From assembly GCA_038496445.1 (NCBI GenBank), contig JALMLS010000143.1, positions 186,001 to 250,000 on the forward strand: DNA of 64,000 nt. The letters are read 5' to 3'. A program made the position numbers and the translations under genes. This document shows positions 32,906 through 45,290 of the stretch, one piece after another. Within the stretch, counting starts at the first letter, position 1. Each line of letters begins with the position of its first letter. The notes under the pieces were generated by a model. That model searched no databases. It saw only the letters and a program-made list of their open reading frames with translations, and had not been told where the DNA came from. Origin of the DNA: Trichosphaerium sp. ATCC 40318 (lineage: Eukaryota > Discosea > Flabellinia > Trichosidae).

Positions 32906-34873
32906 TTAGTCATACAAAGAAGCTTGCTTCTGAGCAATCTTCTCGTTAGTCTCAAGGTCATGATTTGGATCAAATGCCTCGAGTTGTTTTTCTGTATCAC
33001 TTACACCGGTGTCTGGGTTAACATAAGGTCTGAGCTTACCATGCTCGTCAAAGAATGGAGGATTTCCAGGAACAATAACATCTTCCTCACCAGGCTCTTC
33101 AGCACCAGGTCGGCGCCAAGTATCCAAAGCTTCCTCTGAGTAATCGATACCACGGAACTTCTTAGGTCCACAAAGAGCCAAGATAGAGTCAACGGTTTTT
33201 TGGTCTCCACTGATAACAGCCAAACGTCCTTGACGTGCTTGACCCCAAGTGATCTTACCGCGATAATAACTCTCCAAAAGCTTCATTTTATGCTCTTGGC
33301 TATGTGGGTACATCTTATCAAAAGCATCTTCGAGCTCTTTCTTTGCAGCGTCGTACTTGCTTACAATCTACGTAAAAAAAGCTTAGAAATTCAAAAATCA
33401 AAAAAAACAAACAGTTTTTTCTGTCTTTCACAAATTGTTGAATGTGACACGAGTGAAACATAGTAGTGTGGGTACTTACCTCGGTAGGAAGATGTTCAGG
33501 GATTTTAGTATCATTCTCCGCTTGAGCAGCTTCGAGCATTTTATTGGCAGCCAAGTAGTTATCGCGGACAGCTTTTGGTAGTTTTTGAATACGAGCGTAC
33601 TCTGCAGCACTTTCGTTTTCCCAACCAGGTTGAGCTTCCTTACGCTTAATTTCATAAGCAGCCCAGTCCTTTTTGCTTGCAAGCCAACATGGGCAAGCGG
33701 TACCTTTACAGGCGACACTGCAAGAAGGTTTTAGGTCTTTACCAGCAGATGCACGCAATTTTGTTTCAAAAGAGTCAAGAAGAGCTGTGGCACGCTCAAG
33801 ATCTTCTGGGTATACAGCACCAGAGGATGGTCTCATCTTAATACCTTTTAATGAAAGTGTCAGAAAAAAAAACACCAAACTTCAAAAAAAAATGGAAAAA
33901 CTTTCACAACGCCAAAAAAAAGCTTACCTTCCCAAGGTTGGAACTCTTTGTCCTCAAAGAAAGAAGGAATAACATCAGTGATGAAAATATGTAAAAGACG
34001 CTTTGTTGGGGCACCGTAGACCTGAAAAGAAAACAATTAGTTTAAAAAAATCCAAAAAAAAAAATTGTCCGCCTCATAGTTGCTAGTACTACGAAAGCTT
34101 TCTGTAAAAATACGTACTGAAGCGTAATAACGCCAGTAGTTGACAGCGCACAAAGCTTGGGATGCGTTTGTTGGATCTCTTGCACTGACAATCCAGGCAC
34201 AAGCGTTTACGTCCAAATCACGTCTCCTGTCTTCGTATAATCCATGTCTCTCAGCTAATACAAGAGTAAGCATAAAAAGAGACCCAGCAGGCAAAACAAA
34301 ATTAAAAAACAAAAAAACGCTGTTTGTACCTTTAGTTTCAAACAATCTGTTCTCTTCAACTTGGTATCTTACTTTACCGAGTTTTACGTCCCATTCGGCG
34401 CTTTGATTTTGTAATTGGCGTATCTCATTGCTACCATCGCTTTTTTCGACTTTGCTGAGTGTTTCAACAATAGTTTTGATCTGGCTCTCGTCAAATAGCT
34501 CAGAAGCCTTTGCGGTTGCTACAAAATTATCGACGATTTCTTTAGTGTTGTCGTGGTCGTCGTCTGTTCTATGATCTGGCAAGTTCTCCATTGCTGCCTT
34601 TACTTTATCTGTGTCTTCAAAAAAGAGGTCCATAGCTGGGTGGTTTACAGCAATTGGGTTGTCTTCATCAAAGTGGTGGTAATCTGTAGCTTCCAGTACA
34701 TTTCTTTGCATTGTAGCGGTTGTGTGGTAAAACTTGCACACTTCGATCTTGTTAATCTGCCCACGCGCGCTCTTTTTGTTAATTTGAACGCTCGAGCGGC
34801 TCTTACGAGCGCTGGACGTTTGTGTACGGGCCTGGACAGCCTGAGTGGTGCGAGTTAATATACGCGTATACAT
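32906..34873 (-). CDS. Unknown, probably nuclear-encoded mitochondrial protein
   Basis: Five exons. The N-terminus from ATG 34873 is rich in Arg/Ser/Thr with no acid residues for about 45 residues (MYTRILTRTTQAVQARTQTS), a good mitochondrial presequence ending near KFYHTTA. The mature protein is soluble and charged: DNPIAVNHPAMDLFFEDTDK, RRRDLDVNACAWIVSARDPT, QALCAVNYWRYYASV, then an exon with a Cys cluster CSVACKGTACPCW and many Ala/Glu/Lys helices, and an acidic C-terminus (RPGAEEPGEEDVIVPGNPPF) ending ASLYD at stop 32906. About 480 residues. Codon use is more GC-ending and regular than in neighbours, suggesting high expression. I do not recognise the family; a lineage-specific respiratory-chain or ATP-synthase subunit would fit but is only a guess. 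Confidence 0.7.
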
Positions 34874-35483
34874 TTTGCCTAGTATTCATCAATATTCGCG
34901 CTTAGTGGTGTAGGCAAAGTGAATTTTTAGTGAGATTGCTAACTCTACGAAAGTATTCATTACCTCGTTATTAATACTATTTATGATACTTAGACAAGGA
35001 AAATGCTGCTTGTACAGTACTAATTCTCAGACGAAGAAAAATTTCGGTCAAGTTTGTTATTGTGGGAGCTTTTAGGCGTCTTTTTCGCCTTCTACACAGA
35101 CCTTTTTAAAGTATGTTTTGTGTAACTAGTGCTATGTTACTAGCTATAGAACGTGGTTTTTGCTGTTCTGCAAATTTTTCGCTCAAAATCGCAACTGACA
35201 ACTGTAAGCGGTTGGCTTTTTGAGTTTTCACTACTGAATTCACCCTATGACATTTGCTAAGCTTCTAGTTGCCATCACTGCGAAAACGGAATAATCGCTT
35301 ATTGCAAAACTAACAAGGCTACCATCGAAAGTGTATGGCCGTAATATTTGCGCAACTGGAATTCTGAGTTTGGTCAAAAGCTGTAAAGGCCTATAACTAA
35401 CGACTTTGGTCATGAGAAACATCATGTAGATGCGTCAGATAGCTGGGTGTATTGTATCTTAGTTTTTACCTCACTACTGAAAA
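34874..35483. promoter_or_regulatory. Shared 5' spacer of two divergent genes
   Basis: Six hundred bases between the start of the mitochondrial-type gene (-) and the tuberin gene (+). It must hold both promoters. No TATA-like or other element stands out, and there is no CACGTG here, in contrast to many other spacers. Confidence 0.35.
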
Positions 35484-38400
35484 ATGGCAAGAAGAAAAAC
35501 CTCAAGAGCATGGAAACTAAAAATATTCGGCGAGAGTGACCGAAAGAAGACAGTGAGCGAAGCCAGCGCGCAACTCCAAGATTATTTGAAGAAACTGCAA
35601 AAAGGAGTCGCTGTAGATACCAGAAATCAATACGTGACACCGTTTGCAGAATTTATACAACGTTTTCGGTACTGTGGCTTCAATAATTATTTCTGGCGTT
35701 TTGGTTGCTTACACATTACAGAATAGAAGACAACCAACAAATAACGCGGATATGGAGTCAATTGTCCCATTTGGTGGACTCTGAAGCAAGTAAAGAGGAC
35801 CAACAGTCAGGATTTTACATTATGGGCGCAGTTATACACGCTCACGGTCATATTATGAACGACGTTCAAAAATCAAGTACGTTTTTCATTTCGCCAGAAG
35901 GTTTTAACCGATTTTGCTACAAATATGCCTGCGCGCCTCTAGATACCTTTTTAACAAAAATGTAACTCATTTGTGCGTAGTGTTCTTTCATTTGATCAAT
36001 TCGCACCAATTGGAAAGTGCGTACCGGTTCCAAGCGCTATACAGCCTCACTAAAGACGGGAAAGAAGTCCCACAATTGTTTGTTGTGCGTGTGCCCAAAC
36101 TTTTCTCAACGTTTTCCCAATAGCGTAAAATACACTTACATTACCTCTAAACGCGTCGTGTAATCCATTTTTAGCATGATCTTGGTATTACAGTACTCTC
36201 ATGGCTAACTCTTAAAGATGTAAAATTCTTGCTGTCAGTACTTGGTTACTTAAAACAGCTTGTTTGCCATCAATTTTCTGTGTTTGTAGAGGCAGTGCGT
36301 GCGGAAGTTGTTTTGCGCGTTTGTGATATATCCATCACAGACCATGACAAGGTTCTCAAAGCTTGTATGGATATTTTTGAAGCGTTGGTACGCTACAGCC
36401 TAAAAATACGTTTTCTCCATTTTTTTTCTTTTCGAGAATTTTTTTTGTTTTTTTCTCTTTTTTTTTTTAACTCTTTGCTTTTGTTAGTTACAATATAGCA
36501 CTGTTCCATCGGCGGCGTTAACTCAGTTTGTTGCGGCATTGTGTCGTCTTGTAAATATTGAAAAATTTTGTCAGAGTAGTCGTCAAATTATGACAGCGTT
36601 GTTACAGAAGCATGCAGGATATCAAGTAAGTATTTATTTTTTTTCTATTGATTGTTTTATTTTTTTTCTCACCTGTCAAATTCCGTTTTTTTTCGTTTGT
36701 TTGTGCGTTAGTTAAACGTGTATAGGCGGTTCGTGCGTTGTGTTTGCTTCTTGGGAATGTCCAAAATAAAAGCCATATCAACTTACTTCGTGGAGCTGTG
36801 TTTTTCGTCAGTACGTGTGTTAACCTCCAAAAAGAAAATATATTTTGTTTTTGTTTATTTTTTTTGTTTTGATCTCACTTCACAGTGATTTTTTTTATTT
36901 TCTGAGAGTTTGAATTCTTATTTCGCATTAGGTATGTACGGTTGGGGAGCAGCACAGTCGCGTATTCTATCAGCTGTATCTATTACACCTTCAACAGTGT
37001 TACCTAGTATACAAAATGTCATTACTCATTGTGAACATCCTATTGTTGCTTATGAAGTTGTTCTAAGTATTCAAAGACTTGTTAAAAAATATGGAAGCAG
37101 TCTAAGGTAACGTTATAAAGAAAAATACGCGTATTTCTTCTCGAAACTCAAACTGATTTTTTTCTTCTAAAAGGGTCGAGTGGGATATTATTGTGTCAAT
37201 ATGTCGACAGCTAAAGCAGTGGGTGTTCATATCTTCTTCTCAGAAGGGAGCAAAGAAGCAAGAGAACAGCTTGGCAGTCATTTTAAAGGATACAATGACC
37301 TCTATTGAGGGTAAGGCTCTACTTTCGTTAAAAATCGTTTATTCTTTTGTCTAGAGTTGTATTACAATAACCAATACATGGGAGATGAGCGTCAGCTCTT
37401 ATTAGCAATTCAAGACTACTCTCCTGCTCGTGGTGAAACATCAGCAGTAAAACTCTTGGAGCGTCTTGCACGTGATATAAATCCTATTAATACATATTGG
37501 ATAAACTCACTAGATAGAACAGTACATATTATGTTTGTTTCTGAAACTCGTGTTATGATTCGTAAACGCGTACGTCGCCAGCATTTTTTTTCTCTTTTTT
37601 TTCCTTATTTTGAAACTGTACTTTTTGAGTGTTTTGTTGTCGTCTTTCGACTCTTTTTGCAGTTTTAATCGCTATACATGTAAAATATGTTTATTAGTTG
37701 GTTTTGTGGTATTGTTTTTTTTAAATTGTGGTAGGTCCTGGCCTTGGTAAAGAGTGTATATACCAATTTTCAATTTTTTTACTGTGCCGAACTTTTATCT
37801 GTAATTTTGCGCCATCTCGCTTCGTACGTTACTGCTATATATCTGAACTATTAACTCATAGTATTCAAAGGGTGCACGAAGATCAAGACGAGGACATACA
37901 AGTTGCTGGGCTACAATTATTACGAGATTTGGCTGAGCTCACAAGCACGAAAGATATTTTTTCAATTATGGAAATTTTCGGCAATGCATTGCAATCACGG
38001 TACCAAACAAAGAATTGCATACGATACATGAAATAGTTTTATTGACATTTTTTAGGAGTAAACGTGTCTCTGATGGAGCAAGACGAGAATTAGTGGAATC
38101 TCTTTTATCATTGTTTACTTCATTTTTTCCTTTGAAGAAAACACGGATTGTGTGTCACATATTCGAACTTTTAGTACCGCTGGTTGGTGACAGAGATCAC
38201 GTTATACGGCGTAGAGTATTGCAAGTATTCTTAATGCTCAAGTACGGAAACAAACAAGCACCAACCAGACTTAATCGGCGTGTTTTAAGTCACATTTCTA
38301 ATATTTTTACCTTTTGTAAGACTTTAGACTAATGATTGTTTAGTGCTAATAATCGATATTGTTTAAAATTGGGTGACACAGAGTCTCCATACTTAAGATG

Positions 38401-41400
38401 TGTTCAACCAAAGCGATCAAGCAGTTATGGATATTTCAACTTTCGGTTGCTTTGCCAGCAATTAGTGACACGTGTTGAGCTCGAAAGTAGGACTGAATTA
38501 TGGCTTATGATTATGCAGTACGTAAAAATATCTAAAGAGTTGTGGATCTTAAAAATCTTCACCTTATTTTAAGTTCTATGAGTTCGAATTACTAATTTGT
38601 TTAAACAACTAGAGGTTTGATCAGTTTTGTGAAGAACAAGTATATTCTTTACGATGTCGATGTAAGACCTTTGGTTCTCTTGGTTGCCTCGAGGCTTTGT
38701 TCTCAGTCATGGGGCGCACAAGATCTATCAAGAGAACAGCGTGAACAGAATAACACTGTACGACATGTTGTAGCATTTTAAGTCTTATTGTTTCTAGTTG
38801 GGATTTGAACTATTGACCTTGTTGCTTCCTTTCACTACTTCTATGGCCGAGAAAGATCAACTAGAGATTCTTCGTGCTTACTTACTCGGACTCGGAATAA
38901 AGTACTCAAGAGAGAAGCCAACGTTGAAGGTAACTGAAACGCATGTTTTTTTTGAAAAGTTTTGATTTACTAATATTTTCTTTTAAGTTACACCGCATGT
39001 GCTTATCTGGCATCACATTATGCTGTGAATTTATTCCTAAAGTAATAGCAGTACAACTCGTTGTTATAATTGAGAAAGTGCATAAGTTATCTACAGCTAA
39101 ACCAACATACTCTGGGTACATACAAGTTTTTTCATCTTTTTTCGTCTTTTTTCTCAAGTTTATTCTTTATTGAAGGCCAATACTGGAATTCTTTGTTGTT
39201 CTGTGGCTTTATGAGAAGGTTATTATAAGCGCACAGCTGCAATATCATGATTTACAAATAATCTTTAAAACATTGTCGGCATACACGAACCCATCGAAGG
39301 TACTCTTTTCTCTTTGTTTTTTCGCAACCACGTGATCACGTGTTTCTTTAAAAACTTATCTTCTCATCATCTTTTGTTAGTTTACAACGCTTGAAGTTAC
39401 GTGGGCGTACCAAGTACTGATGGGTTGGTTCGTGCTACTGAGCAAGAAGAAGAGGTACTATTTCTTTCTTTCTTTTTTGCGGCTGGGTTTCTCACTTTGA
39501 GGTGTAGGTTGCAATTGTGGCCATTGCTTAGCGTTACCCTTCAAGATATGATTCACAACAAAAAGTGTATGATTGCAGAATCCAACTTTGATACAGTACG
39601 ATTCAAGCAATCACTGTTTTTCTGACTTTTATGTATTAGCTGGCCAAATACACATTTTTCGAGTTTGAAGACTTAGAAGCAGAAGATGACGAAAATGGTC
39701 TTTTCAAAGGCGGTAATAAAAGTTTTTGGGTTCAAGGCAACATAATTATTTGTGTCAAAGAAGGAAAACACGGGTACATCTCAAGCCAAACCACTTTTTT
39801 TCATACGGCTAACATGATTTTTTTTCCAGCTGGTCAAAGGTCGTCCTAAGGCGTCCTGCTGGTTTAATGGTTTGGGTCACACGTCTTCAGAACAGGAGAA
39901 ATGCCTCTGACCATAACACCGATGTTGCAATGGCAGATTGTATGGAGTTCTTTAGAGAAACTTCTCAGGTGCTTGAAAACGAAGCGGCTGATGATAGATT
40001 CGATTTAACTAGGTAATTTATCTTTTATGAATTGTTGAATTAACACTCGTGTTTAGTCCACCAAAAAGTCCTTCTAGATTCGGACAGCGGTTTCTAAATG
40101 ATCAAAATCTTGGTGTAGATACAGAGGGGTTCCCTCCAATAGAGCACGAACCAATTAAGAGCCCTAGAGATGACCATTTAGCTTTACCTCCAGCAGGGTT
40201 TAGTCCTCTTTATCGAGAAGAGACAAGTACGTACACTGACTTTTATACTTTATTGACTTATGTTGCTTGTTTTTTAGAAGAGAAAACTTCGGCGTCTATC
40301 AAAGTGTTTCCAACGTCAAAGCTTCCTGTTGCGTCTACTCCTCTTGATGTGAAAAAAAAGACACAAAGATCACCTGAAGAGATTCTTTCTAATCTAACAA
40401 AATTTTACCCTCCTCTTCCTTCTTATGATGAAGATGAACCTAACAGTGGAAAAGTGGAACACTCTCCTTCGTTCTTACCAAACCAGGAAACGGTTCCTGA
40501 GCTTGGTTTGGAAAACGGTAATTTTTTCTTTCAAACTTTTTTTGTTTGTTTGATTTTGCTCCTTCACCACCTTAAACTCATTGCTGGGTACTTCGTTCCT
40601 AACTCCTATACTCAGGTAAACTAAGCTTAGAGCAGCAATTGCTTCTCCACAAGACACAGTCTCCAGAAAACTTCAAAAGAGGGTTCATTCCTCCTCTTCT
40701 TGATGCGAAAGCTTTAGCAGAACCAACTGAAGATAAAGAAAGTCCAAACTCATCTTCTCCAAGGCCTCTAAGACCTCTTCGGGCTATTAATGAAGAATCA
40801 GACGAGTTCGATGCTGAGTTCAGTGATGCAGAACTAGCTCCTCTTCCTAAAAGCCCAGCTATTCCAATAAGAAGAAAAAGCGGAACTTGGGAGGCACCAA
40901 ATCCAAACCCAGTCCGAAGAAGGAAGACTATGGCAGCTCCTACGCCTCTTATTAAGAAAAACGACCCGGCATCTGTATCTATAGGTTCATCTGCGTCCAG
41001 TTCTTTCCTCAGAGGATCAGTAGAACTGATAGACAAGAATTCTCCTATTTCTGGTGTTCCGGTAAGTTTTCTTCTTTTCTCAGTGTTTTACAGCGTGTTC
41101 TTACTTTTTTTTGTGTTGTAGCCATTACAGTATAGGCCAAAGGCCATTTCTGATGCTAGTCTTACAAGACCTTTCTCAGTTGGTGCAGATAATAACCAAT
41201 TGATGAATTCTGGTAATATTTTGACTTCTTCTGAAGATTCTCTTCCTATATCAAGACCTCGATCTTTTGAGTTTAATTTTAAACATATGAGAGGTACCTA
41301 GCTACAATATCACTTAAAAAACTTTTTTGTCCGTGGCACAAAGACGTTGTATGCTATGGAGGAACTAAAGAAGAAAAGTGTTAATTGTTTCTTGTTTTTA

Positions 41401-42640
41401 GGACCAATTCTTGACAGTCCTGCACGAAAAGGAGAGCCACCTGAGAATCCTACAGATAAATTCCCAGATGCAGCTAATTTTTTCTTATTTGAGATGCGTA
41501 AGATACCAACGATGAAGTCCCCACCAAAACGTAAGCGTACTTCTTTTGTGAAAGCACAACTTAATTTTTTTTCAGTGTTGCTTCAAAGTAAAAAATTGGA
41601 TCTCGCCTTGCGTGAGTTGGATAGACGTCATTGTAATGAAACAAGCAAGATTGGTGTATTGTACGTTGGAAATGATCAGACAACTGAACAAGAGATTCTT
41701 GGTAATGCTGCAGGGTCAGCGAGATACATAAAGGTAAAAAAACCCCAACAAATCAAAAAAAAGAAAAAAGTTTTCTCCTGTTTTTTCACAATAGTACTGT
41801 TTTCACAATTAATAATTATCTAGTTTTTGAGGAGTCTAGGATCTATGGTCCTTCTTGAAGACGTCCCCAAGGGTGTTTACACTGGAGGTTTGAGGTACGA
41901 AGCTGTCTTTTTTTTGTAAACCAAAAAGATGTTTTTTTTTTTTCGTCTCTTCTATGTTCTGACGTTTTTTTGTTCATTTTAGGAATCCTGATACTGATGG
42001 TGAATATTTTATACAATGGAGAGATGAAGTCAGATCGATGCTATTCCATGTAGCAACACTTATGCCTACAGTCGAAAGTGATGACAATTTTACAAACAAA
42101 AAACTTCACATTGGTAACGACTATGTACACATTGTATACAGTGACAACCCTGGATCATATGATATTGATACAATATCTGTACGTTAATTTAATCCACCAT
42201 CAAAACCATAGCCATAAACAGCCATAAAAGTGCTGAAAATGGATTGCTTAAACTTTTTGTTTAATTTGTTTTTATAGGGTCAATTCAACTATGTCGCTAT
42301 TGTTATCTATCCTTTGGATAAGCAGTGGTATCGTGTTGAAGTTTTAAAGAAAGATAAGATGCCAATGTTCGGACCTATTGTATCAACAGCACTCGTTCCT
42401 GAGCGTGCTTTGGCCAAGCTTGTCAGACAAACAGCAGCACATGCTGTGGTAAGTTTTTCATTGAATCTTTTGAAAGAGTTGTTGATTTTTTTCTTCTTGT
42501 AGTTGGCTTCCTGGTCTCTCTGTAAAGAAGAAGGTATATTAGATTATGTACCAAAGAGTGTATACAGGCTACAACAGATTAAACTTATAGCTGAACGATT
42601 TTCGAAGACATCAAATGATGTCAAAAAACAGAAATGGTAA
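35484..42640 (+). CDS. TSC2: Tuberin (TSC2) homologue, RapGAP-domain GTPase activator
   Basis: Some 25 or more exons from ATG 35484 (MARRKTSRAWKLKIFGESDR). The N-terminal ~1000 residues are helical HEAT-like repeats (e.g. LLTHSIQRVHEDQDEDIQVA). A tuberin-specific VVLRRPAGLMVWVTRLQNRR sits near 39840-39895. A Ser/Pro-rich disordered region with SPPKSPSRFG follows (40050-41500). The C-terminal RapGAP domain (41570-42620) has KIGVLYVGNDQTTEQEILGN, RYIKFLRSLGSMV, KLHIGNDYVHIVYSDN with the catalytic Asn-thumb GND, GQFNYVAIVIYPLD, and LARLRxIKL-like SVYRLQQIKLIAERF. Stop TAA 42640. Known role: with TSC1 it is the GAP for Rheb and so restrains TORC1 in response to nutrients. The order and the RRPAG element separate it from RALGAPA, though that family is the main alternative. 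Confidence 0.82.
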
Positions 42641-43298
42641 CAACAAAAAAAATAAGAAAAAACCAACTTGTAATAATAAAAAAGAAGAATCAAAAAAGTA
42701 TGATACGACTAGTCTTAATATTGCTAAGATCACTGCCCTATGGGTCTTTCAAACGGCACCAGCACTTCGTGTGTTTGTAGGAAAGGTTTTCCTTGCCAGG
42801 GATTCACACTATAACAAATTGGAATGAACATGGAAACTTGTCAATAATGGCTCAACAGACGTTTAAACTATTTTTTTTTTGGGTGAGAATTTGTTGTATG
42901 TGGTGGTTACACAAATGTACAGGAGATTTTGTCTACGGTCTAATTGGCTTTTCATTAGCCTTATGTTATCGCGTGAGCAGCAAAAAAAAGAAAAGAAAAA
43001 GGTTGTCAACAAAATGCTAATTGTACAATTTCGTTGTAGATTCAATTAAGAGTATCTAGTCTTACATCATTCTATACATGCTGGTTACCATGTACCTGCA
43101 TACATTAATGCGAAAATTTACCAACCCACCCTTAAGTAGTCCACTTTCATAACTAAACAAAACCCCAACAAGTTACAATCTTTAGCAAATCAAATAAAAA
43201 AACTGACAGCTTTTAATCACGAACTTAAACACTTAAGAATAACATAATAAAATCACGTGTATTTGAGGTTAGTTGCTATGCAATAGTTGTACATATTC
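42641..43298. other. Intergenic spacer
   Basis: 3' flanks of the tuberin gene (+) and the next minus gene. A Lys/Asn-rich frame at 42615-42827 overlaps the tuberin stop and ends RVFVGKVFLARDS, but I could not connect it to exons. One CACGTG near 43254. Confidence 0.4.
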
Positions 43299-43797
43299 CT
43301 ACAATTCACCCTGTTTAAGGATATCATAGAAATCTAATGCTTGTTTTGGCTTGGAGCCTTTTGAACTTGAAAGCCATCTAACTGCTGTCTTTACATTTTT
43401 CCAAGTAGCATTATCTGCTGGACCGGTAAGGTTCAGCACACCATCGCCATCGATAGGAAATACCTGGAGGCTATGTTTTGGTTGAACCTCATATCTCCTG
43501 GTGAACGACTTTGAAGATATAGTGAAGATGACTACAAACAAAAGTTAGTTTTCTTTTTTATTTTTTTGCTGAAGAACTTTCACAGAGAAGCGGCAGTTGT
43601 TGGCTCAAACAATCTTCTTTATTTCCCAAGTTAATAAACTAGCGTACCTGAATCTTTCGATTTTAGATTAGTTGATGTTACCGTAATATCACCAGTATCA
43701 GTTCCAGCCTAGAAACAAGTTTGAATTCACTATTCAGTTTGAAGAAAAATGTATGTACCAGAAACTTGTTAATACACTCAGTGTCGCTTGTTATCAT
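43299..43797 (-). CDS. Unknown small protein
   Basis: Three exons agree in phase: MITSDTECINKFL (ATG 43797; donor GTACAT), then AGTDTGDITVTSTNLKSKDS (donor GTACGC), then FTISSKSFTRRYEVQPKHSL, QVFPIDGDGVLNLTGPADNA, TWKNVKTAVRWLSSSKGSKP and KQALDFYDILKQGEL, with its stop at 43299. About 110 residues. The regular splicing and composition make it convincing as a gene. I recognise no domain; no signal or membrane segment. Confidence 0.55.
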
Positions 43798-45290
43798 GGC
43801 ATTAATACCCAGAGAAATCTGCTTTTGTTTTTTGGAACTATTATTTTTCGCTGTTTGGCAAGAAACCGTTAGAAGAGTAGAAAGGAAAGAACAGAAAGAA
43901 AAGATGGTTCAACACGTACATAATATAGCTTCTTCCGCAATGTGTTTGTAACTTGCTTTGCTCACTAGTAGAAAGTATTAGAGAATATTTCGAGATAACT
44001 TCACTCGAAAGGTTTGCTTGGAATGATAAGAAAATGAAGACACGTGATTTTGTTGTAAGTTAAATGTCGCTTCAAAGTCTTGTTTTTGTACCTGATTCCA
44101 TGATATTGTTGCTTTGTTTGTTGGTTGTTTATTTTATAATAGTTACACAGATTCACACAAAGTTCACAGTTTTGGCAGTTTTTTTGTTGAATAGTATCTG
44201 GGGAAAAATGCGGAGAAATCATGTCGCTTCTCATTATTTTTCTTTAAGGCACCATTCATACCTTTTTGCTTGTTTGTTTACGCTATTTATTTCGCCAACC
44301 CTCGTATATATGGCGCTAGCACCATTCAAAATAAATCATCACGTGAACAATAACTATTAAACTTCAAAGTAAACGACATTGTTGTGTTGTTACTATTGCT
44401 GTTGTTAAGGACGAGTTTAAACTGCATAAGGAGTTGTTGCTATTTAACCAACGTAATAGTTCCAAGACATTTATTATACACCGGTTGGTATTTAGTTTTA
44501 CAGTTGACCATTGGTTGTAGTTGTCTGCCTTCATGTCGTTCTTTACTTTCATAATGTCTCATATGTTCTGGTACTCTAGCTGGCCGTTGTTGTACCGGGA
44601 TTTACTTATACCTGTCTTTTACCAGCAATCCATGCACTGAAACTGTAGCCACGTGGATGAGTTTTGGCTGTACACGTGTTTTCTCCGCTACAGACGTATG
44701 GGTAAGACTTTGTATGACTCACATAAATCAACTGCAAACGCCTACAACGTGTATACAGAGCATGGCGAGCAGCAATCACCCACATCTCACCCAAAAAAGT
44801 TCCTTTTCAATTTGTTTTAAATACTGTAAAACTGTCTTTTTATTTTCCAAGTGTTTCTTTTATAATAGATAACAAATGCTTGGCGCTGTGCTAGAGCCAA
44901 AGACATTTTGTCTTCCTCCCAGCATCGTCTAAAGTTGAGTCCTTGGTTAGTTGATAGAAGAGTAGTATTAGTGTTATAACTCTAATGTAAAAATATCTCA
45001 AACAAATTTTACCCAGAACCTGTGTCCAATACGAACACCTGATCCACACTTTACTAAGATAGTCTCCAAGATTCTTACCCTCTTGTTCCGTTGGGAATTA
45101 GTTGTTTTTAGTTACAGTTCGCTCTTAGCCAGGCAGATTTGTTTTCCAGATGCTGCCGTATACATGGATATGCGGACCTCCCCTCCGATTACTTTGTGAC
45201 ACCCAAAGACAGAGATAACAGAAAAAAGAGACTGCATTGATGTTTTACATGAGTTTATTTAGTATACATTCGCTTACTTGCTGCTAGGAT
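43798..45290. other. Gene-poor spacer
   Basis: No supported gene in 1.5 kb. It holds copy B of the three-copy element (44882-44923) and four CACGTG palindromes (near 44041, 44340, 44652, 44675). Short frames on both strands overlap and look random. Confidence 0.4.
44882..44923 (+). repeat. Short dispersed element with hairpin, copy B
   Basis: It reads GGCGCTGTGCTAGAGCCA, then a perfect five-pair hairpin AAGAC-ATTTT-GTCTT, then CCTCCCAGC. Compare copies at 30157 and 59083: flanks are kept while the stem changes by compatible bases. Confidence 0.55.

Noticed and set aside
40475-41036. Minus-strand frames of up to 145 codons in the tuberin linker
   Set aside because: Low-complexity Ser/Leu text antisense to a Ser/Pro-rich coding exon; a shadow.
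42615-42827. Lys/Asn-rich frame after tuberin
   Set aside because: Overlaps the tuberin stop out of frame, low complexity, no compatible exons.
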